A stretch of 32,356 nucleotides of DNA from Oscillatoriales cyanobacterium (lineage in GTDB: Bacteria; Cyanobacteriota; Cyanobacteriia; CACIAM-69d). The stretch's first letter is position 1. The number at the start of each line of letters is the position of its first letter. Below the pieces are notes generated by a model. The model saw nothing but the letters and a program-made list of their open reading frames with translations. It was not told the origin of the DNA and did no database searches. Location of the stretch: assembly GCA_004292515.1 (NCBI GenBank), contig RDXB01000066.1, positions 1-32,356 on the forward strand. The letters run 5' to 3'. Positions 16,768 through 24,938 of the stretch are shown one piece after another. The translations under genes and the position numbers were made by a program.

Positions 16768-17829
16768 TTAGGGATAAAACGCCAGTTGGGGTAAGCCTAG
16801 GGTTTCATCCAAGCCCAACATCAGGTTCATGCATTGCACCGCCTGGCCCGACTGACCCTTCATGAGGTTGTCGATCGCCGACAGCACAATCACCCGATCG
16901 GTGCGTGGGTCAACTTCCACGCCCAAGTAGCAAAGGTTCGTGCCCAGGGCCCACTTGGTTTGGGGATAAACACCGCTGGGCAACACCTTCACCCAAGGGC
17001 TGTTGCGATAGAACGCGCCATAGATCGTCAGCAAATCTTCCCGCACCAGCCCCGGATCGCGCAGGGTGGCATAGACCGTCGAAAGAATGCCGCGTGGCAT
17101 GGGGATCAGGTGGGGCGTAAACTGCACCCGCACTTCATGGCCCGACAAGTCCGTGCAAATTTGCTCGATTTCCGGCGTGTGGCGGTGGCGACCGACCCCA
17201 TAGGCCGAGAAGGAGCCGCCCGCTTCTGCCAACAACATATTGGTTTTGGCTTGGCGACCGCCGCCGGACGTACCGGATTTGGCATCAATGATCGCCGTTT
17301 CGGGAATCACGATCCCTTGTTTCAACAGGGGCAGCAAGGCCAACAAACTGGCGGTGGGATAGCAGCCGGGACAGCCGATCAAGTTGGCTTCGGCGATCGC
17401 CTCCCGGTTCAGTTCCGGCAACCCATAAACGGCCATCGCCGCCACTTCCTGGTCACTGCGGCTTTTGCCATACCAGTCTTCGTAGGTTTTTAGATCCCGA
17501 AACCGATAATCGGCGGAGAGATCCAAGACTTTGCAACCGCGATCGACCAATTGGGGAGCCAAGTCACAGGCCAACCCATTGGGCAACCCCAAAAACACGA
17601 CCCGACACCGCTGGGCGATCGCATCCAGGTCGATCGGCTCCACCTTCAGGGGCATTCGATGGGCCAGGTGGGGATAAATTTGCCCGTAGCTTTGGCCGGC
17701 GCTCCCTTCGCCACCCAGGTAGGTCAGTTCCACATGGGGGTGATCCAGCAAAATCCGCACCAGTTGTACGCCGCCATAGCCCGACGCGCCAATAATGCCG
17801 ACTGGGACTTTTTCCTGATTGCTCGTCAT
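16768..17829 (-). CDS. argC: N-acetyl-gamma-glutamyl-phosphate reductase
   Basis: 353 residues. It reduces N-acetylglutamyl phosphate to the semialdehyde with NADPH in arginine synthesis. The NADP motif is [15 protein letters not shown] near the N-terminus. The active-site cysteine is Cys156 in [20 protein letters not shown] and [10 protein letters not shown] follow, with [15 protein letters not shown] later, all as in the family. The frame remains open upstream to 18093, but ATG 17829 ([14 protein letters not shown]) gives the usual length. It is divergent from ribBA across about 500 bp with no obvious regulatory site. Confidence 0.97.
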   Translation of the reverse strand: MTSNQEKVPVGIIGASGYGGVQLVRILLDHPHVELTYLGGEGSAGQSYGQIYPHLAHRMPLKVEPIDLDAIAQRCRVVFLGLPNGLACDLAPQLVDRGCKVLDLSADYRFRDLKTYEDWYGKSRSDQEVAAMAVYGLPELNREAIAEANLIGCPGCYPTASLLALLPLLKQGIVIPETAIIDAKSGTSGGGRQAKTNMLLAEAGGSFSAYGVGRHRHTPEIEQICTDLSGHEVRVQFTPHLIPMPRGILSTVYATLRDPGLVREDLLTIYGAFYRNSPWVKVLPSGVYPQTKWALGTNLCYLGVEVDPRTDRVIVLSAIDNLMKGQSGQAVQCMNLMLGLDETLGLPQLAFYP

Positions 17830-18328
17830 GCCTAGTGATTCCCTACGCTGTGTGTGGTTGCGATGCGAATTGGGTGGGCGCGGTTGCTCCTGAGACGGGT
17901 CGCCAAGGGGTAGCCCATGGGACAAGCGCGGCTTGTTGCCATGCATTCTAGTACCGATTGCCCGTCGATCCAGATTCCGGGCGATCGAGTTCGATCGCGC
18001 CTCCCCCGCTGGCATTGGGGCCGGCCGGGGCGATCGAAACTCGGGTGACGGGGCCAAGCAAAATACCCAGCAAAATTGCCGCAAGCGATACAATGAGAGC
18101 TAGACATTAAGAACTGTTACTAATTCGTCGATCGATTGCTGCTTGCTGGATTCCGGCGATCGGGGCCATTGTGTTGCTCGCTCGTTGGCCCCTGTGTGCT
18201 CCGCGCTGTCGTTGCCCCCGTGCCAGCCTAATCGACCTCCGCTGGTGCTTCAATCCGAGACCCCGGCTGATTTTGCACCCGACAATTTTCCTCACTGTTT
18301 CGTCGCCTCGTTACTGGCCCCGCCTCTG

Positions 18329-20005
18329 ATGATCCAAGCTGCCGTCCCCACTGCTTCCGAGTTTGCCTTTGATTCGATTCCCGTCATCCTCAAGGAGTTG
18401 CGGGACGGGCGGCCCGTGGTGATTGTGGATGACGAAAACCGCGAAAACGAAGGGGATATTATTTACGCCGCTGAGGCTGTCACCGCCGATGCGATTAACT
18501 TCATGGCCACGGAGGCGCGGGGGTTGATTTGTTTGGCCATGACGGGCGATCGGCTCGATGCGCTGGAGTTGCCGTTGATGGTGACCAACAACACCGACAG
18601 CAACCAAACGGCCTTCACGGTCAGCATTGATGCCTCGCCGGCCTTGGGCGTGAGTACGGGCATTTCGGCGGACGATCGAGCGAAGACGATCCAAGTGGCG
18701 ATCGACCCGGCCACCCGGCCCGAAGATTTGCGCCGGCCGGGCCATATTTTTCCGTTGCGCGCTCGGGAAGGTGGCGTGCTGAAACGGGCGGGCCACACGG
18801 AAGCGGCGGTGGATTTGGCTCGGTTGGCGGGTCTCTATCCGGCCGGGGCAATCTGCGAAATCCAAAATCCCGACGGCTCCATGGCCCGGCTGCCGGAGCT
18901 GATTGACTATGCGCGCCATCATGATTTGAAAATCGCCACGATCGCTGATCTGATTGCCTATCGGTTGCAGCACGAGCGCTTCGTGATGCGGGAAACCGTG
19001 ACCCACCTACCCACGGAATTTGGCCAGTTTGAAATCTACGGCTATCGGAATGGGATTGATGGGTCTGATCACGTGGCGATCGTCAAGGGCGACCCGGCCA
19101 CCTTCCGCGATCGCCCCGTGCTGGTGCGGGTGCATTCGGAATGTCTGACGGGCGATGCGCTGGGATCCTTGCGCTGTGACTGTCGATCGCAACTGATCGC
19201 AGCCTTGAAAATGATCGAACAGGTGAGCGAAGGAGTCGTGGTTTATCTGCGCCAAGAGGGCCGTGGCATTGGTCTGATCAACAAGCTCAAGGCCTATTCC
19301 CTGCAAGATTTGGGACTGGACACGGTGGAGGCTAATGAGCGACTGGGTTTCCCGGCCGATCTGCGTGATTACGGCGTGGGCGCGCAGATGCTCAACGATT
19401 TGGGCGTGAACCAAGTGCGGCTAATCACCAACAATCCGCGCAAAATCGCTGGGATTCGCGGCTATGGCTTGGAAGTGGTCGATCGCGTACCCCTGCTGAT
19501 CGAAGCCAACTCCTTCAACACGCGCTATCTCAGCACCAAGGCCAGCAAACTCGGCCATATGTTGCTGCAAACCTATCTGGTAACGATCGCCCTCCATTGG
19601 CGCGATCGCCCCACCACCACCGAGGCCTACCATCGCCTGGAAACCTTACGTCAACTAGCCACAGACCAAAACCTGCTGATCCGCGAGGAGGCCCGCCCCG
19701 TGGCCGTGGCCCTGTTTGGCAATCCAGGCCTAGTGGTGCATTTGGGCTTCGATCAACCCAACCTAGCGATCAATGGTTGGTATCGCGAGCCGGGTCACCC
19801 CTATCTGGAGGCGATCGCCCAGATTTTGGATCAAATCGCCAAGTGGGACTACCTAAAACGCCTGGAATTCCTAGTGGGCGAAGGTAGCGACCCCATGGCC
19901 CACTTGCAAATGAAGCTCGATCGCCAATCCTGCAAACTAGGCAGCGATCGCCCCTCCACCATCTGCCAAGACGTGGAAAGCCAATGGATCTACAGCTTTT
20001 ACTAA
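18329..20005 (+). CDS. ribBA: Bifunctional riboflavin enzyme: DHBP synthase / GTP cyclohydrolase II
   Basis: 558 residues. The N-terminal half (about 15-215) is 3,4-dihydroxy-2-butanone-4-phosphate synthase, with [10 protein letters not shown] at 34-43 and the [12 protein letters not shown] and [16 protein letters not shown] blocks. The next domain (about 225-400) is GTP cyclohydrolase II, with zinc ligands Cys272, Cys283 and Cys285 and the RQEGRGIGL block (309-317). A further 150-residue C-terminal extension follows, as in cyanobacterial RibBA; its role is not known. Together they make the two precursors of riboflavin. The frame is open upstream to 18143, but ATG 18329 ([12 protein letters not shown]) fits the family. 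I see no FMN riboswitch in 17830-18328. Confidence 0.96.
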   Translation: MIQAAVPTASEFAFDSIPVILKELRDGRPVVIVDDENRENEGDIIYAAEAVTADAINFMATEARGLICLAMTGDRLDALELPLMVTNNTDSNQTAFTVSIDASPALGVSTGISADDRAKTIQVAIDPATRPEDLRRPGHIFPLRAREGGVLKRAGHTEAAVDLARLAGLYPAGAICEIQNPDGSMARLPELIDYARHHDLKIATIADLIAYRLQHERFVMRETVTHLPTEFGQFEIYGYRNGIDGSDHVAIVKGDPATFRDRPVLVRVHSECLTGDALGSLRCDCRSQLIAALKMIEQVSEGVVVYLRQEGRGIGLINKLKAYSLQDLGLDTVEANERLGFPADLRDYGVGAQMLNDLGVNQVRLITNNPRKIAGIRGYGLEVVDRVPLLIEANSFNTRYLSTKASKLGHMLLQTYLVTIALHWRDRPTTTEAYHRLETLRQLATDQNLLIREEARPVAVALFGNPGLVVHLGFDQPNLAINGWYREPGHPYLEAIAQILDQIAKWDYLKRLEFLVGEGSDPMAHLQMKLDRQSCKLGSDRPSTICQDVESQWIYSFY

Positions 20006-20040
20006 TAGCATTACTAGCGAAATAAGCTGGGCTGGTAGCC

Positions 20041-20123
20041 GGTAGATTGGGTTGAGCTTGCGAAACCCAACATGATCAATGCGAACTTCGCTGGTGTTGG
20101 GTTTCGTGCCTCAACCCAACCTA
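20041..20123. repeat. Long imperfect inverted repeat between convergent genes
   Basis: GGTAGATTGGGTTGAG plus GCGAAACCCAACA (20041-20071) is mirrored by TGTTGGGTTTCG plus CTCAACCCAACCTAC (20095-20123). The stem is about 27 paired bases with a small bulge. Its place between the ends of ribBA and the CNNM/CorC gene suits a bidirectional terminator, and its sequence resembles a mobile intergenic repeat. Confidence 0.75.
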
Positions 20124-20229
20124 CTGACCTAGCCTTTGATTCCTGCCTGTGAAGCCAATAACTTAAGCCAGTGATGCTACTAGGGTTGCCGGGGAGTTGC
20201 TCGCTGGCCAGCCAAGGCCAACTGCATTC

Positions 20230-21555
20230 CTAGGATGCCGGGGGCGAGGACGGTGCAGGACTAATCTTGGAGACCAAAATTTTGTCTACCCGGTTGCCAT
20301 CCATATCCACCACCTCAAACCGGAAGCCACCCCAGCGGAAAGTGTCCGCCGCCTTGGGGATGTGACCTAACGAGGCAATCACGAATCCTGCCACGGTTTG
20401 GTAGCGTCCTTCCCGCTCACCAGGTAGCTCATCCATATCTAGTTCGTCACGCATCCGTTCGATCGCCAACATCCCATCCACCAACCAAGAACCATCCTCC
20501 CGCTGCACCACCTTGGGCGTGTCTTCTTCATCAACATTAGTGAGATCACCCACGATCGCCTCGAGCATATCGTTGATCGTCACCAGCCCTTGCACCACGC
20601 CATATTCATCCACCACCAGGGCAATATGCAGCCCCGTTTCGCGAAACATCTCCAAAATCCGCAACGTGCCGGTGGTTTCGGGCACAATCAACGGCTGGCG
20701 CAGGCAATCCGTTAAATTCAGGGTCTGATTTCTCAGGGTTTGGGCCAGTAGGTCATTGACCTGAATGAACCCCACCACCTCATCCAAACTGTCGCGACAA
20801 ACGGGGAAGCGCTGGTGATGGCTATTGATGATCTGTTCGATCGTCTCGTGCAACGGCGCATCTAAATCTAGCCACACCACTTCCCGCCGGGAGGTCATCA
20901 CGGAGCTGACGGGGCGATCGCCCAGCGCCAACACCCGCTCCACAATTTCCTGCTCGGCCTCTTCGACGGCTCCGGCTTCTGTGCCCTGTTGTAGCAGCAA
21001 CTTGATTTCTTCTTCAGTGACTTGTGGTTCGTCTGAAGCCGTGGCCCCGAGCGATCGCACAATCAAATCCGTTGAATGGCTCAGTAAATAGACGATCGGG
21101 GCTGTAATCCGCGACAGCCACCGCATCGGCAAGGCCACATTGGCCGCAATTTGTTCTGGATTACCCAGCGCCAACCGCTTGGGCACCAGCTCACCCACCA
21201 CCAACGATAGGTAGGTGATGCCCGCCACGGTGATCACCACCGACAAAGCCCCGCTCATGGGGGCCAAGGGGGGCACGGCCGCCAGGATCGGCCGCAACTC
21301 TGCGGACAGGGCCGCCCCCCCGAAAGTCCCCGTCAGGATGCCGATCAGGGTGATGCCAATTTGGATCGTCGATAAAAACTGGTTCGGCGACTCGGCGAGG
21401 GCCAGGGCGGCGCGGGCTGAGCGATCGCCCCGTTCCGCTCGATTTTGCAGGCGAGTTTTGCGCGACGAGACGATCGCCATTTCCGACATTGAGAAAATCC
21501 CGTTTGCAACCGTCAAGGCCACAACGATCGCCAATTCGGTAAGGGCAGAACTCAT
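20230..21555 (-). CDS. CNNM/CorC-family membrane protein with CBS pair (hemolysin-like)
   Basis: 441 residues. An N-terminal DUF21/CNNM membrane domain (about 1-190, starting LAIVVALTVANGIFSMSEMAIVSSR with SPNQFLSTIQIGITLIGILTGTFGG) has about four helices. Two CBS motifs follow (about 205-330, with VMTSRREVVWLD and LHIALVVDEYGVVQGLVTINDMLEAIVGD), then a CorC_HlyC domain (about 345-430, DGSWLVDGMLAIERM...YQTVAGFVIASLGHIP). Relatives export or handle magnesium and cobalt; the old name hemolysin is misleading. ATG 21555 (MSSALTEL) is chosen over the frame start at 21600. It is probably a single gene. Confidence 0.93.
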   Translation of the reverse strand: MSSALTELAIVVALTVANGIFSMSEMAIVSSRKTRLQNRAERGDRSARAALALAESPNQFLSTIQIGITLIGILTGTFGGAALSAELRPILAAVPPLAPMSGALSVVITVAGITYLSLVVGELVPKRLALGNPEQIAANVALPMRWLSRITAPIVYLLSHSTDLIVRSLGATASDEPQVTEEEIKLLLQQGTEAGAVEEAEQEIVERVLALGDRPVSSVMTSRREVVWLDLDAPLHETIEQIINSHHQRFPVCRDSLDEVVGFIQVNDLLAQTLRNQTLNLTDCLRQPLIVPETTGTLRILEMFRETGLHIALVVDEYGVVQGLVTINDMLEAIVGDLTNVDEEDTPKVVQREDGSWLVDGMLAIERMRDELDMDELPGEREGRYQTVAGFVIASLGHIPKAADTFRWGGFRFEVVDMDGNRVDKILVSKISPAPSSPPAS

Positions 21556-21775
21556 ACGGGACGAGACAACAACATCGGTAATGGCTTGCCAACCGGGCAA
21601 GGGGATTGCGATCGCCCAGAAGGGGCAAATTTACACCGTAATCCTACTACTTCTCACCCCGTCTTGCCCTGATGGTCACTCGGGAGTTACTGCGTCCTTG
21701 GGGCCACAAGCTGAGGGCTAGGCGATCGCAGCGGCCCAGGCCAGCGGGGGCGGTCGTTTCTTCGATCAATCGTAG

Positions 21776-21831
21776 GGTGCGTAGGGCAACGCTCCCTTGA
21801 TTCCCGACGCTCCCCTCATGCCCTACGCACC
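21776..21831. repeat. Perfect 13-bp inverted repeat element
   Basis: GGTGCGTAGGGCA at 21776-21788 and TGCCCTACGCACC at 21819-21831 with a 30-nt interior. It is the left part of a larger repeat block upstream of the CNNM/CorC gene. Confidence 0.85.
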
Positions 21832-21858
21832 GATGCAATGTCGCGGCCCAACGGACTC

Positions 21859-21904
21859 GTGGGGATGGTCGTCGATCGCGTGGCGGTTGCGGTGCGTGGG
21901 AGAT
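21859..21904. repeat. 46-bp direct repeat, copy 1
   Basis: Begins GTGGGGATGGTCGTCGATCG and ends GCGTGGGAGAT. It recurs 117 bp downstream with one mismatch. No gene is supported between 21556 and 22065. Confidence 0.9.
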
Positions 21905-21975
21905 GACCGGGCAATTGTCGTTGATGCGATCGCGTGCGCCCACACACCCTACGAAATCATCGACCCAAGGAATTT

Positions 21976-22021
21976 GTGGGGATGGTCGTCGATCGCGTGG
22001 CGGTTGCGGTGCGTAGGAGAT
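21976..22021. repeat. 46-bp direct repeat, copy 2
   Basis: 45 of 46 bases match copy 1, the only change being G to A in GCGTAGGAGAT. The period of 117 bp is a multiple of three, which creates repeated spurious reading frames on both strands. Confidence 0.9.
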
Positions 22022-22065
22022 CAGCAGGAGATTGTTGTTGCAAAGGTGACGTGCTCCCACATGCC

Positions 22066-23022
22066 CTACTGGCCGGATTCATGGCGCTCGTAGGCGGTGA
22101 CGATCCGTTGGACGAGGGGGTGACGCACAACGTCGGCACGGGTTAGTTCACAAAAAGCGATGCCCTCAACGTTTTTGAGGATGCGCTGGGCGATCGCCAT
22201 GCCCGAAGTTTGATGATCCGGCAAGTCGGTTTGAGTAATGTCCCCGGTAACGACCATGCGCGATCGAAACCCCAGCCGCGTCAACACCATTTTCATTTGG
22301 GCCGGGGTGGTGTTTTGGGCCTCATCCAAAATCACAAAGGCATTATTCAGAGTACGACCGCGCATATAGGCTAAGGGAGCCACTTCCACGATCCCCCGCT
22401 CCATCAGGTTGGCCACCTTTTCCGGGTCGATCAGCTCGTACAGTGCGTCGTAGAGGGGGCGCAGGTACGGATCAATCTTTTGTTGCAGATCGCCGGGGAG
22501 GAAGCCCAGGCGCTCACCGGCTTCCACGGCGGGGCGAGTCAGGATCAGCCGTTCAAACTCCCCCGCGAGCAAGGCCTGCACCGCAATCAGGGCCGCCAGA
22601 AAGGTTTTGCCCGTGCCCGCCGGGCCGGTACAAAAAACGAGGTCATGATTGCGGATCGCTTTGATGTAGCGCTGTTGGCGGAAGGTTTTGGCGCGGATGT
22701 TGTCGCCGCGTCGGGTGCGGGCGATCGAGTCTTGGTGCAAATCCGCCAGTTCGCCGAGCCGGTCGGTTTCGATCGCCTTTTTGGCCGTCAGCACATCGGC
22801 TTCATCAATCCGCTGCCCAACACTCCAATAAATCTCAAGGGACTTGACGACTTTTTGGCAGAGGGCGATCGCCTGTTCGGGCCCCGTGATCACCAGCTCT
22901 TGGCCGCGCATCACCAAGGTTGTGCCCGTGTGTTTTGCCAGGGCCTTGAGGGTTTCCTCGCGGTGGCCCGCCAAGGTGACGGCGCTGGTGCTGTTGCCCA
23001 GGTCGATCGACAGGGGAGCCAC
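22066..23022 (-). CDS. phoH: PhoH-family ATPase
   Basis: 318 residues. An N-terminal RNA-binding-like segment (about 1-110) precedes a P-loop ATPase/helicase-like domain with Walker A GPAGTGKT (133-140) and Walker B VILDEAQN (230-237). RPAVEAGERLGFLPGDL between them is a PhoH signature, and VTGDITQTDLP is sensor-like. PhoH proteins are linked to RNA metabolism, though the bacterial role is poorly defined. The start is GTG 23022, two bases after the KH-gene stop, so the genes are almost certainly co-transcribed and coupled. The order rpsP-KH-phoH fits an RNA/ribosome maturation unit. Confidence 0.94.
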   Translation of the reverse strand: MAPLSIDLGNSTSAVTLAGHREETLKALAKHTGTTLVMRGQELVITGPEQAIALCQKVVKSLEIYWSVGQRIDEADVLTAKKAIETDRLGELADLHQDSIARTRRGDNIRAKTFRQQRYIKAIRNHDLVFCTGPAGTGKTFLAALIAVQALLAGEFERLILTRPAVEAGERLGFLPGDLQQKIDPYLRPLYDALYELIDPEKVANLMERGIVEVAPLAYMRGRTLNNAFVILDEAQNTTPAQMKMVLTRLGFRSRMVVTGDITQTDLPDHQTSGMAIAQRILKNVEGIAFCELTRADVVRHPLVQRIVTAYERHESGQ

Positions 23023-23024
23023 CG

Positions 23025-23408
23025 CTACCGTCCTCGATGGGGTCGATCGGGGCGGGGTCGCCGGCGATCGCCACCACGATCGCCTCGGCCCCGGCCGCCT
23101 TCATCACCACTGCCATCGCCTAGGCTGTAGCCGCCGTAAACATCCAGAAATGCCGCTCGACCTTCATTGTGAGCAGCCAAATCCAGCAAAGCGCGAATCG
23201 ATTGAATCGTTTTGCCGCTGCGACCAAACACCCGTCCCCGATCGTCGGGGTCAAAGGCCACACGCAGCCACACGTTATTGCCCGTATGCTCGCAGTCAAT
23301 TCGCAGGGCATCGGGTGTTTCTAGCAGCGGCTCAATTAGGTATTGAATCAAGCCTGAGTAATCGATCGAGGCGGCAGTTGCAGGTGTCAAGCTTACACTC
23401 CGGCTCAT
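23025..23408 (-). CDS. KH-domain RNA-binding protein (KhpA/YlqC-like) with Arg/Gly-rich tail
   Basis: 127 residues from ATG 23408. A single KH domain of the bacterial YlqC/KhpA type spans about 15-98, with the GXXG loop as Gly62-Arg-Ser-Gly65 (VFGRSGKTIQSIRALL). It binds RNA. After it comes a tail of about 30 residues made mostly of Gly, Arg, Asp and Pro (GDEGGRGRGDRGGD and RRRPRPDRPHRGR), resembling RGG boxes; most KhpA proteins end near residue 80. It lies between rpsP (247 bp away) and phoH (2 bp away). Confidence 0.9.
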   Translation of the reverse strand: MSRSVSLTPATAASIDYSGLIQYLIEPLLETPDALRIDCEHTGNNVWLRVAFDPDDRGRVFGRSGKTIQSIRALLDLAAHNEGRAAFLDVYGGYSLGDGSGDEGGRGRGDRGGDRRRPRPDRPHRGR

Positions 23409-23537
23409 CAAGGTTCATCAAGCATCAAAGCGTAAACACGCGGGGGCTGATGGGCGAAGGGTTGAGGGCGATGGGTCGATTTGTGGGGCGATCGCCCGGT
23501 TCTGACCAAAACCCTTGCCAAACAGAGTCACCCGTGA

Positions 23538-23572
23538 AATGACCAACAGTAAATGACCAACAATGACCAACA
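23538..23572. repeat. Three near-tandem copies of AATGACCAACA
   Basis: Copies at 23538-23548, 23552-23562 and 23562-23572 (the last two share one base). They lie in the rpsP-KH gap (23409-23655), which otherwise shows nothing. Confidence 0.8.
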
Positions 23573-23655
23573 GCGGGCGGAGAGTCCTGGGCTAGGAGCT
23601 AGGTGGTCGGGAAGGGAGAGGAATCTCGACAAACCCAGCAATACCCACCGGGCAC

Positions 23656-23913
23656 TTAGGCCTTGGCAGCCTTCAGTTGCTCAAAGATGTTGGCTTTTTC
23701 GAAGATGTGGCGCACGGTGTCCGTGGGTTGTGCACCGGACTTCAGACGCTCCAGGATGCGCGGCACTTCCAAACGGGTTTCATCCGTGCGGGGGTTATAG
23801 AAACCCAGCTCTTCCAGGGCGCGGCCGTCGCGGCGCGAGGTGCTTTGCATCACCACAATGCGATAGCTGGCTTCGCGTTTTTTGCCAAAGCGCTTCAGGC
23901 GAATCTTAATCAT
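23656..23913 (-). CDS. rpsP: 30S ribosomal protein S16
   Basis: 85 residues, normal size. It begins [20 protein letters not shown], the S16 signature, followed by [20 protein letters not shown]. It binds 16S rRNA in the small-subunit body. ATG 23913 is chosen over the open frame to 23967 because it is the exact family start. It is the first gene of rpsP-KH-phoH and is divergent from chlM. Confidence 0.98.
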   Translation of the reverse strand: MIKIRLKRFGKKREASYRIVVMQSTSRRDGRALEELGFYNPRTDETRLEVPRILERLKSGAQPTDTVRHIFEKANIFEQLKAAKA

Positions 23914-24022
23914 GGGGGCTTTGCGACCGAATCGAGTAACGACTGTCGAGTGAACGACAAAAGACAAAGTCTAATTTTACGCTGTGGGGTCGGGTTGGGG
24001 CTAGGGGGTACGCGGAGATTTT

Positions 24023-24051
24023 TTGGGCGATCGCGGCTGGGTCTTTATAAT
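24023..24051 (+). promoter_or_regulatory. Likely chlM promoter
   Basis: TTGGGC (24023-24028), 17-bp spacer, TATAAT (24046-24051, perfect -10). The expected start is near 24058, giving a leader of about 100 nt to the chlM ATG. Confidence 0.7.
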
Positions 24052-24080
24052 CAAATGCGGCATGGGCAAATGCGGCACGG
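24051..24080. repeat. 15-bp tandem duplication at the chlM transcription start
   Basis: CAAATGCGGCATGGG (24051-24065) and CAAATGCGGCACGGG (24066-24080), 14 of 15 identical, starting right after the -10 box core. Confidence 0.85.
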
Positions 24081-24155
24081 GCTGCACCCTCGACGGGTGT
24101 TGCGTTGTCGTTGCCATCCCCTTCAATCCAACTTTTGAGATCGATCGAAACCGCT

Positions 24156-24860
24156 ATGAGCAGCGCCACCCGCACCCCCAGCAACGATAAAGCGATTGTC
24201 AAAGACTATTTCAATACCACCGGGTTCGATCGCTGGCGGCGCATCTATGGCGACGGCGACGTGAACAAGGTGCAGCGCGACATTCGCACGGGCCACCAAC
24301 GGACGGTGGACATGGTGGTCTATTGGCTGAAGTTGGCGGGCAACCTGGCGGGCCAAACGATTTGTGATGCGGGCTGTGGCGTGGGTTCCCTGAGTGTGCC
24401 GTTGGCGGAGTTGGGGGCGATCGTCTCGGGTAGCGATATTTCTGAAGCAATGATCGGGGAGGCGAAGGAGCGGGCCGCCAAGCTGAACCTGGGCGATCGC
24501 CTCAGCTTTGAAGTGCAGGATCTTGAGGCGATCGAGGGCAGCTACGACACGGTGATTTGTCTGGATGTGCTGATTCACTATCCCGATCAAGAGATCGAAA
24601 AAATGATCGGACACCTGGCCAGTCGCGCTAAGTCGAAGCTGATCCTCAGCTTTGCGCCCAAGAGCGGCATCTATGTCTTGCTCAAAAAAATCGGTGAGCT
24701 GTTCCCCGGCCCCAGCAAAACCACCCGCGCCTATCTGCATCCGGTGCGCGATGTGGTGCGGATCTTGCGGAACAACGGCTTTGAAGTGAAGACCCGCGAG
24801 TTCATTGGGTCGCAGTTCTACTTTGCCCAAATCCTGGAAGCGGTGCGCGTGGCGGACTAG
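24156..24860 (+). CDS. chlM: Magnesium-protoporphyrin IX methyltransferase
   Basis: 234 residues, close to the Synechocystis enzyme (about 230). It methylates the C13 propionate of Mg-protoporphyrin IX with AdoMet, an early step of chlorophyll synthesis. Class I methyltransferase motif I is DAGCGVGSLSVPLAELGA, followed by GSDISEAMI. Features typical of ChlM are KDYFNTTGFDRWRRIYG and QRDIRTGHQRTVD near the N-terminus and LIHYPDQE in the middle. ATG 24156 (MSSATRT) is chosen; the upstream frame to 24105 has no support. A good promoter lies about 105 bp upstream. Confidence 0.95.
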   Translation: MSSATRTPSNDKAIVKDYFNTTGFDRWRRIYGDGDVNKVQRDIRTGHQRTVDMVVYWLKLAGNLAGQTICDAGCGVGSLSVPLAELGAIVSGSDISEAMIGEAKERAAKLNLGDRLSFEVQDLEAIEGSYDTVICLDVLIHYPDQEIEKMIGHLASRAKSKLILSFAPKSGIYVLLKKIGELFPGPSKTTRAYLHPVRDVVRILRNNGFEVKTREFIGSQFYFAQILEAVRVAD

Positions 24861-24905
24861 GGGTGATCGCCCGTCATGATCCAGTCGTGATGTGATCGCT
24901 GGGGG

Positions 24906-24925
24906 CAAGGGGCTTAAGCCCCTTG
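24906..24925. repeat. Perfect 20-bp palindrome, type copy of a dispersed family
   Basis: CAAGGGGCTTAAGCCCCTTG is its own reverse complement. It lies between the converging chlM and ABC ATPase genes and is followed by GTCTGG then CAAGGGTTTTAG. It could also act as a terminator on both strands. Confidence 0.9.
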
Positions 24926-24938
24926 TCTGGCAAGGGTT

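Noticed and set aside
16543-16794. 83-residue plus-strand frame
   Set aside because: It lies wholly on intergenic repeats and runs into the end of argC.
17830-18328. FMN riboswitch in front of ribBA
   Set aside because: None of the conserved RFN-element blocks could be recognised; only ordinary HIP1-rich sequence is visible.
21797-22093. 98-residue plus-strand frame with an internal 39-residue repeat
   Set aside because: It is created by the 46-bp direct repeats with a 117-bp period, and the opposite strand gives an equally repetitive frame. No ribosome site or known domain.
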